A stretch of 64,000 nucleotides of DNA from Actinacidiphila yanglinensis. GTDB lineage: Bacteria > Actinomycetota > Actinomycetes > Streptomycetales > Streptomycetaceae. How positions within the stretch are numbered: the first letter of the stretch is position 1; each line of letters starts with the position of its first letter. The DNA is taken from the NCBI RefSeq assembly GCF_900107965.1, contig NZ_FNVU01000015.1, positions 124,001 to 188,000 of the forward strand. The letters are read 5' to 3'. Shown in pieces: positions 53,858 through 62,271 of the stretch. The notes under the pieces are model-generated. The model was not told where the DNA came from. It did not search any database and was given only the letters and a program-made list of their open reading frames with translations. The translations under genes were made by a program, and so were the position numbers.

Positions 53858-54718
53858 GATCGGATGACCTCGAGTTCCTGGATGACCTGCGGCGTACGGG
53901 TCGGCTCGACGGAAGCCTTAGGGGGTCCCCGCGGGTATCGAGCGTCAACAGCTCGCGGAAGACATGTCGTCCGGGATGAAGCCGGCCGAATGCTCCGCAA
54001 GGCAGTCCGTGACCGGAGACTCGCCGCGAGCCTGTGGCAGTGCAGAACGTTCTGTCCACTCGAAGTCTCTCCGCCGAAGCGGGCCCCGTCAAGACCGAAC
54101 GTTCTCTTCGCACCCTCGGTTGGCCGCGGGCTGGGTGCACCTATGCGGGTTACCGCTGGCACGGCTGGTCTTGGCTTCTGTCGTCGCACTCGTGAGCCGA
54201 GCCGCTCCGCCGGGGCATTCCGGGAGCGGCGCGCCCTCCGCCGGGCGGGTCCGTCGCGGCCGGCCGTGGCGCGGCGTTGCCCGAGGCAGGCCGAGCGGGC
54301 GAAGTGCCGCTCGTAGCGGGCGGGTTCCACCGGCTCCATCGAAGCCAACTTCGGGCCCTTTACGGCGGTTGACGAGGTTCCGACTGTGTCGACGACGGCG
54401 GTCACTGTCGCCAGGCACTCCCTCGCCGCCAGCAGCAGACACCAGACGCACCCCCATCACACACTCATCGAGAGGGGGGTACAGAACGTTCGGTCTTTAC
54501 ACCACTCGCTCCCGACGGAGAGACTCGGGTGGACACCATGTGGAGCAGAACGTTCTGCCCCGCCTCTAACCGTCACCGTGACTGTCGGATAGCAGGCCGT
54601 CCCTCCTGCCGAACACGAATCTGTCGGAATTCCGACCGGCACCCTGGGCCTCCGACAGGCAATGGTCAACGCGACCGCCGCAAGCACGTGACGTTCTCCG
54701 GCATGACAGCGAAGGGGA
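53858..54718. repeat. Inverted-repeat region between two divergent GNAT genes (four GAACGTTC boxes)
   Basis: 860 bases without a convincing gene. Three blocks occur in the same order, inverted, on each side. GCAGAACGTTCTG is at 54042-54054 and 54546-54558. AGTCTCTCCG is at 54064-54073 and, as complement, at 54516-54525. AAGACCGAACGTTCT is at 54091-54105 and, as exact complement, at 54483-54497. GAACGTTC is thus present four times. The arms enclose 377 bases. They sit about 160-190 bases upstream of each GNAT start, so they may be duplicated control regions or the ends of a small mobile element. Confidence 0.75.
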
Positions 54719-55492
54719 ATGACAGTGAGAAGGATCGCCGACCTTGAGCCGCAGCTCGCCAATTTCCGGGATTACTGGCTGGGTTGGGGACAACCAGACC
54801 GCGCCGATGACCGCCTCGTCCACTACCGCAGCGGGCTTGCACATGGTCATCTCAACGGAGTACTCCAGCTGCGAAGCGGCGGTGAAGATGGAGTTGGCCA
54901 GGCTCTCGCCCGAGCCAAGAGCGCCTTGGCCGGCGTGCCCTGGCAGTGGTGGGTGGGACCGGACAGCGCGGACGGGGTCGCTGACGCTCTTGTCGAACAT
55001 GGCGCGGAAAGGATCGGCACGATACCGGTCATGGCCGTCGCGCTCGACCGGGTTGCCGAAGTGACGGGCCCGCCGGAGCTGAAGGTAGAAACCGTGCAAG
55101 GCGCCGAGGCTCTCACCGAATGGGCTCGGACCTACGGGCCGTCCTTCGCCATGGGGCCGGAGCTGGCACACGATATCGTGCGCATCGAAGCTGCGCGCGG
55201 GGACGCCCCCCGTATGGTGCGCCTCACCGCCCGTCTTGAAGGAAAGGCGGTAGGCACAGCCCTCATGAATGATGCTCACGGCGTGGCCGGGATCTACGTG
55301 GTCACGACACCGGAGGGCTACCGCCGCCGGGGCATCGGCGCGGTGCTCACTGTGGCTGCCTTGGCAGCAGGCCAACAACGGGGGCTGCACATCGGCACTC
55401 TCCAGGCCAGCACCCTGGGCGAGCCCGTCTACACGCGCCTCGGGTTCGAGAGAGTGGCCGAGTACCAGCTCTTCAAGCCCCCGGTGTCCTGA
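54719..55492 (+). CDS. GNAT-family N-acetyltransferase (paralogue of the divergent gene)
   Basis: 257 residues. Motifs are ARLEGKAVGTALMNDAHGVA, IYVVTTPEGYRRRGIGAVLT (acetyl-CoA loop) and GTLQASTLGEPVYTRLGFER. The first half is a weaker GNAT-like domain (LANFRDYWLGWGQPDRADD). AAGGGG is too close to the ATG at 54719, and the GTG at 54725 (eight bases from it) may be the real start. Same architecture as the gene at 53084 and mirrored around 54300. The substrate is unknown. Confidence 0.85.
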   Translation: MTVRRIADLEPQLANFRDYWLGWGQPDRADDRLVHYRSGLAHGHLNGVLQLRSGGEDGVGQALARAKSALAGVPWQWWVGPDSADGVADALVEHGAERIGTIPVMAVALDRVAEVTGPPELKVETVQGAEALTEWARTYGPSFAMGPELAHDIVRIEAARGDAPRMVRLTARLEGKAVGTALMNDAHGVAGIYVVTTPEGYRRRGIGAVLTVAALAAGQQRGLHIGTLQASTLGEPVYTRLGFERVAEYQLFKPPVS

Positions 55493-55847
55493 ATGTATCG
55501 ACCCCCAGGGTTGTTGACGCGCGTGATGCTCGGCGGAGAGCAGCATGCTCGGAGATCACAGGTGATGAACGGCCCCCAGCAAGATGGCCGACGAGGGTCA
55601 AGATGCCCTTGAGGTAGCGCAGTTGGGGGAGATGATGGTGCGGAAGCTCATCGAATTCGGCGCCGCAAAGGCTCCTCGCCGCGGTGACGAAGACGGGCCC
55701 GCGTCGACGGTGTGGATGTCGAGGTTGGAGTCCATGTCCGGTCGATCGTCTCGCAGTGACCCGCAAGCAGTCCCCGCTGACTGCTCTTTAGGCCGTCTAC
55801 GCTGAGGCAAACGAAGGTCCCGTCGTGACGCAACTTCGGGAGGCAAC
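55493..55847. other. Gene-poor stretch before the NmrA-like pseudogene
   Basis: About 355 bases. Short open frames exist on both strands but none has a recognisable product or good codon bias. Nothing definite was seen; it may be decayed sequence like its right-hand neighbour. Confidence 0.4.
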
Positions 55848-56282
55848 ATGGGCAAGAATCGCCCTCTTCGGCGCCACTGGAATGGTTGGCAGTCGCATCT
55901 TGAGCGAAGCGCTCCATCGCGGACATGACGTCGTGGCTATCGTCCGCGATCGTACGAAGGTGACCCTGACACATCCGGCTCTGCGCGTCGTAACCGGCCT
56001 GTGCTCCAGATCATGCACGCGAGTGGCGGCGCACTGGATTATGTCCGCACCGTCCATGATGTTCGCTGGACGATAATCAGCCCACCCGCACTGATCAGGC
56101 CCGGTTCCCGAATCGGAACGTACCGCAGCGCGCTGGACGACCTCATCGTGGGGGCAGACGGTAAGAGTCGAATCTCTACAGATGACTTCGCCGTCGTCCT
56201 AAGGTCTGTCCGGCCGATCTTCGCGGATCACCCCACGCCGTGTGGTGCGACCCTTCGCGAGGCGGCAGAGCACCCTTCGTAG
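55848..56282 (+). pseudogene. Broken NAD(P)-binding NmrA/YwnB-like epimerase gene
   Basis: GGGAGG and an ATG at 55848 start the gene, but the reading frame needs removal of one A in the third codon to give MGRIALFGATGMVGSRI. The nucleotide-binding start continues as LSEALHRGHDVVAIVRDR and ALRVVTG. About 90 residues of the usual 210 are then missing, and the C-terminal part resumes in another frame as LDYVRTVHDVRWTIISPPAL, RPGSRIGTYRSALDDLIV and SRISTDDFAVVL. The last residues then diverge. So there is one frameshift near the start, an internal deletion and a damaged end. The parent family contains NAD(P)H-dependent reductases/epimerases of the NmrA type. Confidence 0.8.
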
Positions 56283-56370
56283 CGGGGCTACCAGAGCATT
56301 TTGCCAACGCGGCGCGGCACCGAGCCAAACGGCGTGCGCCAGCGAGGATCCGCCGGACAGATCCGAGGGC

Positions 56371-56781
56371 TCAGTTCGCCGACGCCAGCACCGGGCTGTT
56401 GTGGTAGGCGGCGATCAGCCACTGGCCGTCCCGCTTCTCCAGCACCCAGGTCGCGTTCACCTTGCGCGGAGACGGGACCTCGGTCTCGCCGGCGAACAGG
56501 ATGCCGGACTCGCTGACGACGATCGCGCCGTCGCTGCCGAGGAAACGGAGGCTGAGTTGCTTGTTGTAGGTCGAACTGCCCTTGAGAGGCCCGTCGAAGC
56601 CCAGCGCCATGTTCTGGCGGATCACGTCACGGCTGTCACGGAGCGAACCGGCCATGATGGCAGTCGCGTCCGCGGTGTAGTCGGCAACCATGCCATCGGC
56701 GTCGCCGGCGTCCCACGCCCGGTAGGAGGCAACCAGCACGGCCCTGATCGCGGCCACGTCTTCCGCACGACTCTCAGACAT
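56371..56781 (-). CDS. SnoaL/DUF4440-like (SgcJ/EcaC family) protein
   Basis: 136 residues with an NTF2-like fold: EDVAAIRAVLVASYRAWDAG, DGMVADYTADATAIMAGS, GAIVVSESGILFAGE and a final VNATWVLEKRDGQWLIAAYH. Proteins of this type act as small cyclases, isomerases or binding subunits; function unknown. It lies 93 bases downstream of the ECF sigma gene on the same strand. ECF factors with SnoaL-type tails are often paired with such genes, so this is a probable target or partner. GGGAG precedes the ATG. Confidence 0.83.
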   Translation of the reverse strand: MSESRAEDVAAIRAVLVASYRAWDAGDADGMVADYTADATAIMAGSLRDSRDVIRQNMALGFDGPLKGSSTYNKQLSLRFLGSDGAIVVSESGILFAGETEVPSPRKVNATWVLEKRDGQWLIAAYHNSPVLASAN

Positions 56782-56874
56782 CGGATTCTCCCTGGTGAAC
56801 GGTCCGCCCGGGATGCTCCGGGCGAACTCGTCAGTACATACCGGCGCCAGGGTCGAAACTCATCGCGCCCGCGG

Positions 56875-57852
56875 TCAGGAGATGATGTCGTCGAGCTCGA
56901 TCGGCAGACCGAAGGCCGCGAAGACCTCGGAATCCTGGAAAACCGAGTTCCGGCTGATGCCCTCGGCGGTGACGGTGAACACCTGGAGTGTGTGCAACCG
57001 GTAACCGTCGCCGACCCGCTGATAGGCGGCGAACCCGGGCTGGCCGCCGTTGGCCGTGACCGTCCTCAGTTGCCAGTCCGTTCCGGCCGCTCCAAAGACC
57101 CAGTCCATGAACAGCCCGTAGTTGCCGCGGCCGGTGAACCAGTTGAGCATCGGCGGCATCTCCATGATCACGTCCTCGGTGAGCAGACGCTTGAGCCCCT
57201 CGACGTCGGCCTGCTCAAACGCCTTCATATAGCGGTCGACCCAGGCGCGCTGCTCGGCCGCGGAGGGCTCGCGGAGACGTTCCTGCCCGACTCCGGCCTC
57301 CTTCACCCGGGTACGTGCCCGTTGCAGCGAACTATTCACCGATACGGTGGTGGTACCCAGGATCTCCGCCGCCTCGGACGCGGAGAAGCCGAGCACGTCA
57401 CGCAGGATCAGCGCGCCACGCTGACGTGCCGACAGATGCTGCAGGGCGGCCGCGAATGCTAGGCGCAGGCTGCTGCGGTCGATCGCGGTCCCGGCCGGAT
57501 CGCCCACCGCCAGCAGCGAGTCCGGCAAGGGCTGGAGCCATGGGTTCTCTCCCAGGACGAGTGGCCCGAGTGGGTCCGACGCGGCCACCAGCCCCGACGG
57601 CAAGGGGCGGCGGCCGCGGGCCTCCAGGGCGGTCAGACAGACGTTCGTCGCGATCCGGTAGAGCCAGGTGCGCAGCGAGCTGCGGGTGTCGTCGTAACCT
57701 TCCCGCGCCCGCCACGCCCGCAGGTACGTGTCCTGGACCAGGTCCTCGGCGTCGTGGGCGGAGCCGAGCATCCGGTAGCAGTAGGCCAGCAGCTCCGTGC
57801 GGAACGGTTCGAGCTGGCGGTCGAAGCCGTCCTCTTCTGCCGTCACGCCCAC
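56875..57852 (-). CDS. ECF sigma factor with C-terminal SnoaL-like domain (SigG/TIGR02960-like)
   Basis: About 325 residues. Region 2 is FRTELLAYCYRMLGSAHDAEDLVQDTYLRAW read in parts, e.g. AYCYRMLGSAHDAEDLVQDT. Region 4 is LSARQRGALILRDVLGFSAS and EAAEILGTTTVSVNSSLQRA. After residue 200 a SnoaL-like domain follows (DRYMKAFEQADVEGLKRLL, DVIMEMPPMLNWFTGRGNYG). In such ECF groups the tail controls activity and no separate anti-sigma factor is needed. Two GTG starts are possible; the one at 57846 is better spaced from AAGGGG than 57852. It probably controls itself and the DUF4440 gene. Confidence 0.88.
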   Translation of the reverse strand: MGVTAEEDGFDRQLEPFRTELLAYCYRMLGSAHDAEDLVQDTYLRAWRAREGYDDTRSSLRTWLYRIATNVCLTALEARGRRPLPSGLVAASDPLGPLVLGENPWLQPLPDSLLAVGDPAGTAIDRSSLRLAFAAALQHLSARQRGALILRDVLGFSASEAAEILGTTTVSVNSSLQRARTRVKEAGVGQERLREPSAAEQRAWVDRYMKAFEQADVEGLKRLLTEDVIMEMPPMLNWFTGRGNYGLFMDWVFGAAGTDWQLRTVTANGGQPGFAAYQRVGDGYRLHTLQVFTVTAEGISRNSVFQDSEVFAAFGLPIELDDIIS

Positions 57853-57900
57853 GCCCCTTCTCCGCTGCTGCCAGGATCAGCTTAAGTCCCGTCGGGCCGA

Positions 57901-58080
57901 TCAAGTGCGGAGCCAGATGAGGGTGGCTGCGACGGTGACGGTGCCGAGGCAGATGTAGGCGCGTTTGTCGTATCGGGTGGCGACGGCCCGGTAGTTCTTG
58001 ATCTTGTCAACGGCCCTTTCGACGGTGTGACGTTTCTTGTACAGGTCCGTATCGAAGCCGGGTGGGCGTCCGCCTGCCCG
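57901..58080 (-). pseudogene. IS5-type transposase, C-terminal fragment
   Basis: The minus strand encodes GGRPPGFDTDLYKKRHTVER, then VDKIKNYRAVATRYDKRAYI and TVTVAATLIWLRT. This is the C-terminal end of IS5/IS427-group transposases, with the catalytic-region glutamate in the TVERAVDKIK segment. The preceding two-thirds with the DDE aspartates is missing, and upstream sequence in the same frame changes to MobC-like text. An insertion sequence was lost here by deletion or recombination. Confidence 0.75.
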
Positions 58081-58276
58081 GCCGCCGCACCCTCTCTGGA
58101 AGCCTGCCACGACGACAGCTCCCGCGAACTGCCCAGGATCACATTCGGAGAAGCGGCCCTGGCCGCCACAAGTCAGGTCCTGCCCCAGGGGCTTCCCAGG
58201 CTGTGGGGCTGCACCCCATACCGACGGCGTCCCCGTGCTGGTTGCCCTGAGGAGGGCGGCTACTCGAGGAAGGGCG

Positions 58277-58600
58277 AAAGTCCCGTCGAGGCCCATGTCG
58301 GCGAGGGCTGCTCTGAGGTTGTTGCCGACGGCGATGAGCCGGCGATCGGACTCCATCAATTCCTGTGCTCCACGCCGGTAGTCGGCCGCCGCGGCGGAAA
58401 GTTTGACGCTGGGCGACGCTGCGGGGGTGGCGGCAGCGGCCTACCCGCCGGGGCAAGGCCAGCGACACTGGCGGCCTGCTGGACAGCGGCCCATTCGGGC
58501 TCGGTGAATCGGGGGCAGACGCGGTACGGGCGCAGCGCGCTCCCGGCGCGGTGCTGCGTGGTCGGCGGCGTTCGACGACGCAGGTTCTTCCACCGACGGC
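58277..58600 (-). pseudogene. MobC-like plasmid mobilisation gene remnant (frameshifted)
   Basis: One minus frame reads LRPYRVCPRFTEPEWAAVQQ and AASVAGLAPAG (58445-58545), the ribbon-helix-helix start of actinobacterial MobC-like relaxosome proteins. A second frame, just downstream, reads ELMESDRRLIAVGNNLRAAL (58310-58375), resembling the family's ..VGNNLNQ.. region. No single frame joins them, so the gene is broken. Recognition rests on short motifs only. Confidence 0.42.
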
Positions 58601-58731
58601 GCCCCCGGGGCCGTCCTCCCGCTCGGCAGCAGGCACCCCCGGGCCTGCTGCCGAACGGTCAGCCTCCCCCTCCTTCGTGGTGGGGGCGGGGCAAGGACTC
58701 CACCGCGCCGGTCGCGGTGGCGATCAGGCCG
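58601..58731. other. Intergenic stretch after the secreted propeller gene
   Basis: GC-rich, no gene. It carries the 3' side of the minus-strand propeller gene; no clear hairpin was found. Confidence 0.3.
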
Positions 58732-60366
58732 TCAGGAGCTGACGGCGACCGTGGCCGAGACCGTGCTGCCGTTGTACGCGTCGTCGCCCGAGTACGTGAC
58801 GGTGTAGACGGCCGGGCCGGCCACCAGGGGGACGTCGCTGATCTGGAAGGTGCCGTCGGCGGCGACCTTCCGGGTGCCGACGAGGGCGGGCACAGGCCCG
58901 GTCGCGTCCTGCCGGGTGATGGTGACGGTGGCGTTCGCCGGAATGGCGAGCGGCGAGCTGAGGCGGCCGTCCAGCTTGAGCTTCCTGCCGACCTTGGCGC
59001 GGTCGGTGAACTCCAGCCACAGCGTGGTGTCGGCCTTCGCGGGCTTCGCGACCGGGACGGTCACCGAACCCCCGGCCTGGGCGTGGTCGCGGTCGCCGTC
59101 GTAGGAGACCTGGTAGGACACGTCGCCCTGGGCGGACGCCGTGTCGGTGAACGAGAAGGTGCCGTCGGCGGCCACCGCCGGGTCCGGGAGCGCGGTGCCG
59201 TCCGGGTCCGCCGCGTCGGTGCGCGTGACGTGCACGCTCTGCCCGGCCGCGAACGCGGCCCCCGACGTCAGCGCGCCCGTGACGGTGTACGGCGTTCCGG
59301 CCGTGGCGTCGTCCGGGGGCGTCAGCGCCATCGTCGTGTCCGCCTGCTCGGGGTGGTCGATGACGTGGAGCACCGGGTCGGTGTCCCCCAGCCCGGAACC
59401 GCCGCCGGTGACCGCGTACAGCCGCGACCCGTCCGACGACCACGCGAGGCCGCCTTCGTCGACCGGCGTGTCGAAGGTGCGGCGCGGCGCGGACTCACCG
59501 GACTTGAGCACGGAAAGCCCGACCGGGGGCACGGACCAGTACAGCCAGTAGCCGATCGCGGCGGTGCCGTCCGGGGCGAAGGCCAGCGTCGTGGCGCGGT
59601 CGCTCAGCGGGACCGCCGGGCCGTCGGGCATGAGGTCGGAGATCCCGTAGTACACGAGGGAGTTCCCGGTGGGGACGGCCACGTCCTTGCCGTCCGCGGT
59701 GACCGCGGCGCCGGCGGTGTCGCCGATGTCCTCGTACTGCGCGCGCTCGACCGGGGTGGCCGTCGAGACGTCGAAGAGGCCGAGCCCACCGTCGCCGCCG
59801 TCACTGGCGACGACCAGCAGGTTCGGGTCCGCGGGGTCGGCCAGGACGCTCGGAGCCCAGGCATCCCACTGCCACTGCGGGTCGAGATGCACGGCCGGCG
59901 TCTGCGCCTGCACGTCCACGGAGCCGATGCCGTCCTCCTGTACGGCGTTGGCGTCGTGGTAGCCGAACCACAACCGCCCACCCGCGTACGCCAGATGCTC
60001 GGTGTCGACATCCGTCCGGTAGAGCGCGGTCTGCTGGAGCGTGGTCGTGCTGACCGCGGAGATCGTGCCGAGGTCGGTGTGGGCGACGTACAGCGTGGTG
60101 CCGTCGGGCGAGAGCGCCATCTCCCCGGCGTCGGGCTGGTCGTCGATCGTGCCGACCCGGGTCCCCTGGAGGTCGTACACCTCCAGGGAGTCGTTCATGC
60201 CCCCGGTGCTGAGAAAGACCTGCTGGTGCGCCTCGTCCAGCACGATGCGGGGAATCTCGTCGTTCGGCTCCCCCGCTGCCGCCTGCGTGGCCGGCAGTAC
60301 GGCGAGAACGGTGCCCGCCAGCATGCTCGCGGTCAAGGTGACCGCGGTCGTCCTGAATCGCATCAA
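58732..60366 (-). CDS. Secreted beta-propeller protein with Ig-like repeats
   Basis: 544 residues. A signal peptide ends at ATQAAA. Residues 35-330 form YVTN/WD-like blades (LSPDGTTLYVAHTDLGTISA, LADPADPNLLVVASDGGDGG, LAFAPDGTAAIGYWLYWSVP, LAWSSDGSRLYAVTGGGSGL). Two Ig-like repeats follow (PDDATAGTPYTVTGALTSGA to YQVSYDGDRDHAQAGGSVTV, and the related ADTTLWLEFTDRAKVGRKLK to YTVTYSGDDAYNGSTVSATV). Such proteins are extracellular, with adhesion or surface roles suspected. No enzymatic residues are visible. Function unknown. Confidence 0.86.
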   Translation of the reverse strand: MMRFRTTAVTLTASMLAGTVLAVLPATQAAAGEPNDEIPRIVLDEAHQQVFLSTGGMNDSLEVYDLQGTRVGTIDDQPDAGEMALSPDGTTLYVAHTDLGTISAVSTTTLQQTALYRTDVDTEHLAYAGGRLWFGYHDANAVQEDGIGSVDVQAQTPAVHLDPQWQWDAWAPSVLADPADPNLLVVASDGGDGGLGLFDVSTATPVERAQYEDIGDTAGAAVTADGKDVAVPTGNSLVYYGISDLMPDGPAVPLSDRATTLAFAPDGTAAIGYWLYWSVPPVGLSVLKSGESAPRRTFDTPVDEGGLAWSSDGSRLYAVTGGGSGLGDTDPVLHVIDHPEQADTTMALTPPDDATAGTPYTVTGALTSGAAFAAGQSVHVTRTDAADPDGTALPDPAVAADGTFSFTDTASAQGDVSYQVSYDGDRDHAQAGGSVTVPVAKPAKADTTLWLEFTDRAKVGRKLKLDGRLSSPLAIPANATVTITRQDATGPVPALVGTRKVAADGTFQISDVPLVAGPAVYTVTYSGDDAYNGSTVSATVAVSS

Positions 60367-60429
60367 ACCCCCCAGCTTGATGGGAGGGCAGGCCGAAGAA
60401 AGCCGCGGCGCTGGATCCCCCCATGTGAC

Positions 60430-60447
60430 TGCACTTCCCCAAGTGCA
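60430..60447 (-). promoter_or_regulatory. Perfect inverted repeat upstream of the propeller gene
   Basis: TGCACTT-CCCC-AAGTGCA, 7-bp arms, 64 bases before the start codon. A likely operator or a leader hairpin; the binding protein is unknown. Confidence 0.55.
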
Positions 60448-60622
60448 TTGTCAGCGAGGCTAGTTGACATCGGTGCCGGAGCTCAAGATCCCGTCGGACG
60501 GGCGTTGGGCGGGTTTGCGCACGGCCGCCCGCCCGGACCCTTCACGACTCGGTACGCAACCGGACCGCGTCGCGCAACCGCGTCGCGCACACAACGCTGG
60601 CGCGCGAGCGTACGACCGTTCC

Positions 60623-61201
60623 TCACGGACGACTTCGAGGTCGAAGACCGTCGAGGAGGATGTCGAGGAGCCGGTCGGCGGGGACCGCCTGTCCAGGTTG
60701 GTGGGCGACGGTGAAGATCCCGATCAGGCTCGCCGCCACCTCCTCGGCGGTGACCTCGGGCCGGAGGTCTCCCGCGGCGCGGCCTGCGTCGAGGATCGCC
60801 GAGATCGCGCCGAGGAGTTCGTCCCTGGTCCGGGCGTGGCCGACGGCGCCGGACTCGATCACCGTCAGCAGCGTGTCGCGCATGCCGCTCTTCGTCGCGA
60901 TCCAGTCGCCGAACAGGTCCATCCAACGACGCATCGCGACGGCCGGCGGCGCGTCGACGAGCAGGTCCCGGGCGCCGTTCGTGAGGCGGACGACCTGGTC
61001 ACGGTAGACCGCCTCCACCAGGGACTCGCGGGTCGGGAAGTGGCGATAGAGCGTCGCGATGCCGACGCCGGCCTCGCGGGCGACCGCACGCATCGACGGC
61101 TGCCCGTCGGCCGACGCGAACAGGCGCGTCGCGACCTCGAGCAGCTGCTCGCGGTTGCGTGCGGCATCGGCCCGCGTTGCCCGCGATTCCGGACCCTTCA
61201 A
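60623..61201 (-). CDS. TetR-family regulator (TTG start, possibly leaderless)
   Basis: 192 residues. The helix-turn-helix reads RNREQLLEVATRLFASADGQ, then MRAVAREAGVGIATLYRHFP. The C-terminal domain (VVRLTNGARDLLVDAPPAVA, PEVTAEEVAASLIGIFTVAH) matches TetR_C of the SbtR-like group. The only start codon before the helix-turn-helix is TTG at 61201, and no ribosome site precedes it, so the transcript may be leaderless. It is divergent from the quinone-oxidoreductase gene; the inverted repeat between them is its likely operator. Confidence 0.84.
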   Translation of the reverse strand: MKGPESRATRADAARNREQLLEVATRLFASADGQPSMRAVAREAGVGIATLYRHFPTRESLVEAVYRDQVVRLTNGARDLLVDAPPAVAMRRWMDLFGDWIATKSGMRDTLLTVIESGAVGHARTRDELLGAISAILDAGRAAGDLRPEVTAEEVAASLIGIFTVAHQPGQAVPADRLLDILLDGLRPRSRP

Positions 61202-61202
61202 A

Positions 61203-61251
61203 ACGGATCACGCTCCGGTACTGTTGACTCAGTAAGTGGAGCATAGTCCGT
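61203..61251. promoter_or_regulatory. Operator region between TetR and quinone oxidoreductase genes
   Basis: ACGGATCACGCTCC (61203-61216) and GGAGCATAGTCCGT (61238-61251) are inverted copies with 11 of 14 positions matched. Between them TACTG-N6-CAGTA (61219-61234) is a second, perfect inverted repeat whose spacer is TTGACT, a possible -35 for the rightward gene. Confidence 0.68.
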
Positions 61252-61291
61252 TTCAGTGTGCGGCTCCATGTGTGCGAGGAGACGAGGAAGC

Positions 61292-62257
61292 ATGACGCAG
61301 CATGACGACGGCCTTCGGGACGGCATGAGCAGGGCGGTCCGGCTCGAGTCGTTCGGGGGCCCGGAGGTACTGGCCGTCCAGGAGGTGCCCGAACCCCGGG
61401 CGGGCGTCGGGCAGATCCGTATCCGGGTGACAGCGGCCGGTCTGAACCCGATGGACTGGATCATGACCGCGGACGCCGGGACCGCGGCACGGTTCGGGCT
61501 GAGCCTGCCCACCGGGTTCGGGACCGACTACGCGGGAGTCGTCGACCAGGTCGGTGCGGGCGCGGTCGGATACGCCGTCGGCGACCGCGTGTTCGGGGCG
61601 GCCCTCTCCCGAGCTGTCGCCGACTTCGTCGTGGTCGACGCGAACGGGAACATCGCGAGCGGCGTCGCCCATCACACCCCGGACGGCGTCGACGATCGCA
61701 CCGCCGCCACGCTCGCGATCGCGGGCAGCACCGCGGCTGCGGCTCTCGCCGTCCTCGGCCTCGGACCGGACGACATCGTGCTGGTAGGCGGCGCGGGCGG
61801 TGGAGTCGGCGTGTTCGCGGTGCAGTTGGCGCGCATCGCCGGTGCCCGGGTCATCGGGACCGGCTCGCCGTCGACGGCGGAGCATCTGCGAAGCCTCGGC
61901 GCCGAGCCGGTCGGGTACGGGGACGGCCTCGTCGGCAGGGTCCGCGATCTCGATGCGGACCCCACCGCCGCACTGGACCTCCACGGCACGGACACGGTGC
62001 ACGTCGCCCGCGAGCTGGGAGTTCCGGACGACCGCATCTGCACGATCGCGGGCGTGGTCGAAGGGATCCCGGCTGCCAACGGCGCCAACGCCGCGCCCGA
62101 CGCTCTCGAGAACATCGCACGGCTGGTCGCCGCCGGCCGGCTGCGTGTACCCATCGCGGCAACCTTCCCCGTCGAGGACATCCGCGCGGCCGTCGAGCTC
62201 CAGGCGGACCGACACGTCCGCGGCAAGGTCGTGGTCGACCTCGGGCGGCGGCGCTGA
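61292..62257 (+). CDS. Zinc-independent medium-chain reductase (quinone oxidoreductase-like)
   Basis: 321 residues from the ATG at 61292 with GAGGAAG before it. Motifs: RLESFGGPEVLAVQEVPEPR, VTAAGLNPMDWIM, GTDYAGVVDQVGAGAVGYAV, GDRVFGAAL and the NADP-binding VLVGGAGGGVGVFAVQLARI. The zinc-ligand cysteines of alcohol dehydrogenases are absent, as expected in this branch. The C-terminal DIRAAVELQADRHVRGKVVV is typical. TetR-controlled quinone oxidoreductases usually answer to electrophile or quinone stress; that role is inferred here. Confidence 0.88.
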   Translation: MTQHDDGLRDGMSRAVRLESFGGPEVLAVQEVPEPRAGVGQIRIRVTAAGLNPMDWIMTADAGTAARFGLSLPTGFGTDYAGVVDQVGAGAVGYAVGDRVFGAALSRAVADFVVVDANGNIASGVAHHTPDGVDDRTAATLAIAGSTAAAALAVLGLGPDDIVLVGGAGGGVGVFAVQLARIAGARVIGTGSPSTAEHLRSLGAEPVGYGDGLVGRVRDLDADPTAALDLHGTDTVHVARELGVPDDRICTIAGVVEGIPAANGANAAPDALENIARLVAAGRLRVPIAATFPVEDIRAAVELQADRHVRGKVVVDLGRRR

Positions 62258-62271
62258 ACAACCGAGCGTGG

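Noticed and set aside
54106..54482. Possible small gene inside the GNAT inverted repeat
   Set aside because: Open frames exist on both strands, but none has a ribosome site, third-position bias or recognisable motif.
54044..54558. GAACGTTC boxes as LexA/SOS sites
   Set aside because: Actinobacterial LexA boxes have GAAC and GTTC separated by four bases (GAAC-N4-GTTC); here the halves are directly joined.
58027..60714. Plus-strand open frame of about 900 codons opposite the secreted propeller gene
   Set aside because: Codon bias and domains support the minus-strand gene; the plus frame has no motif and runs through mobile-gene fragments.
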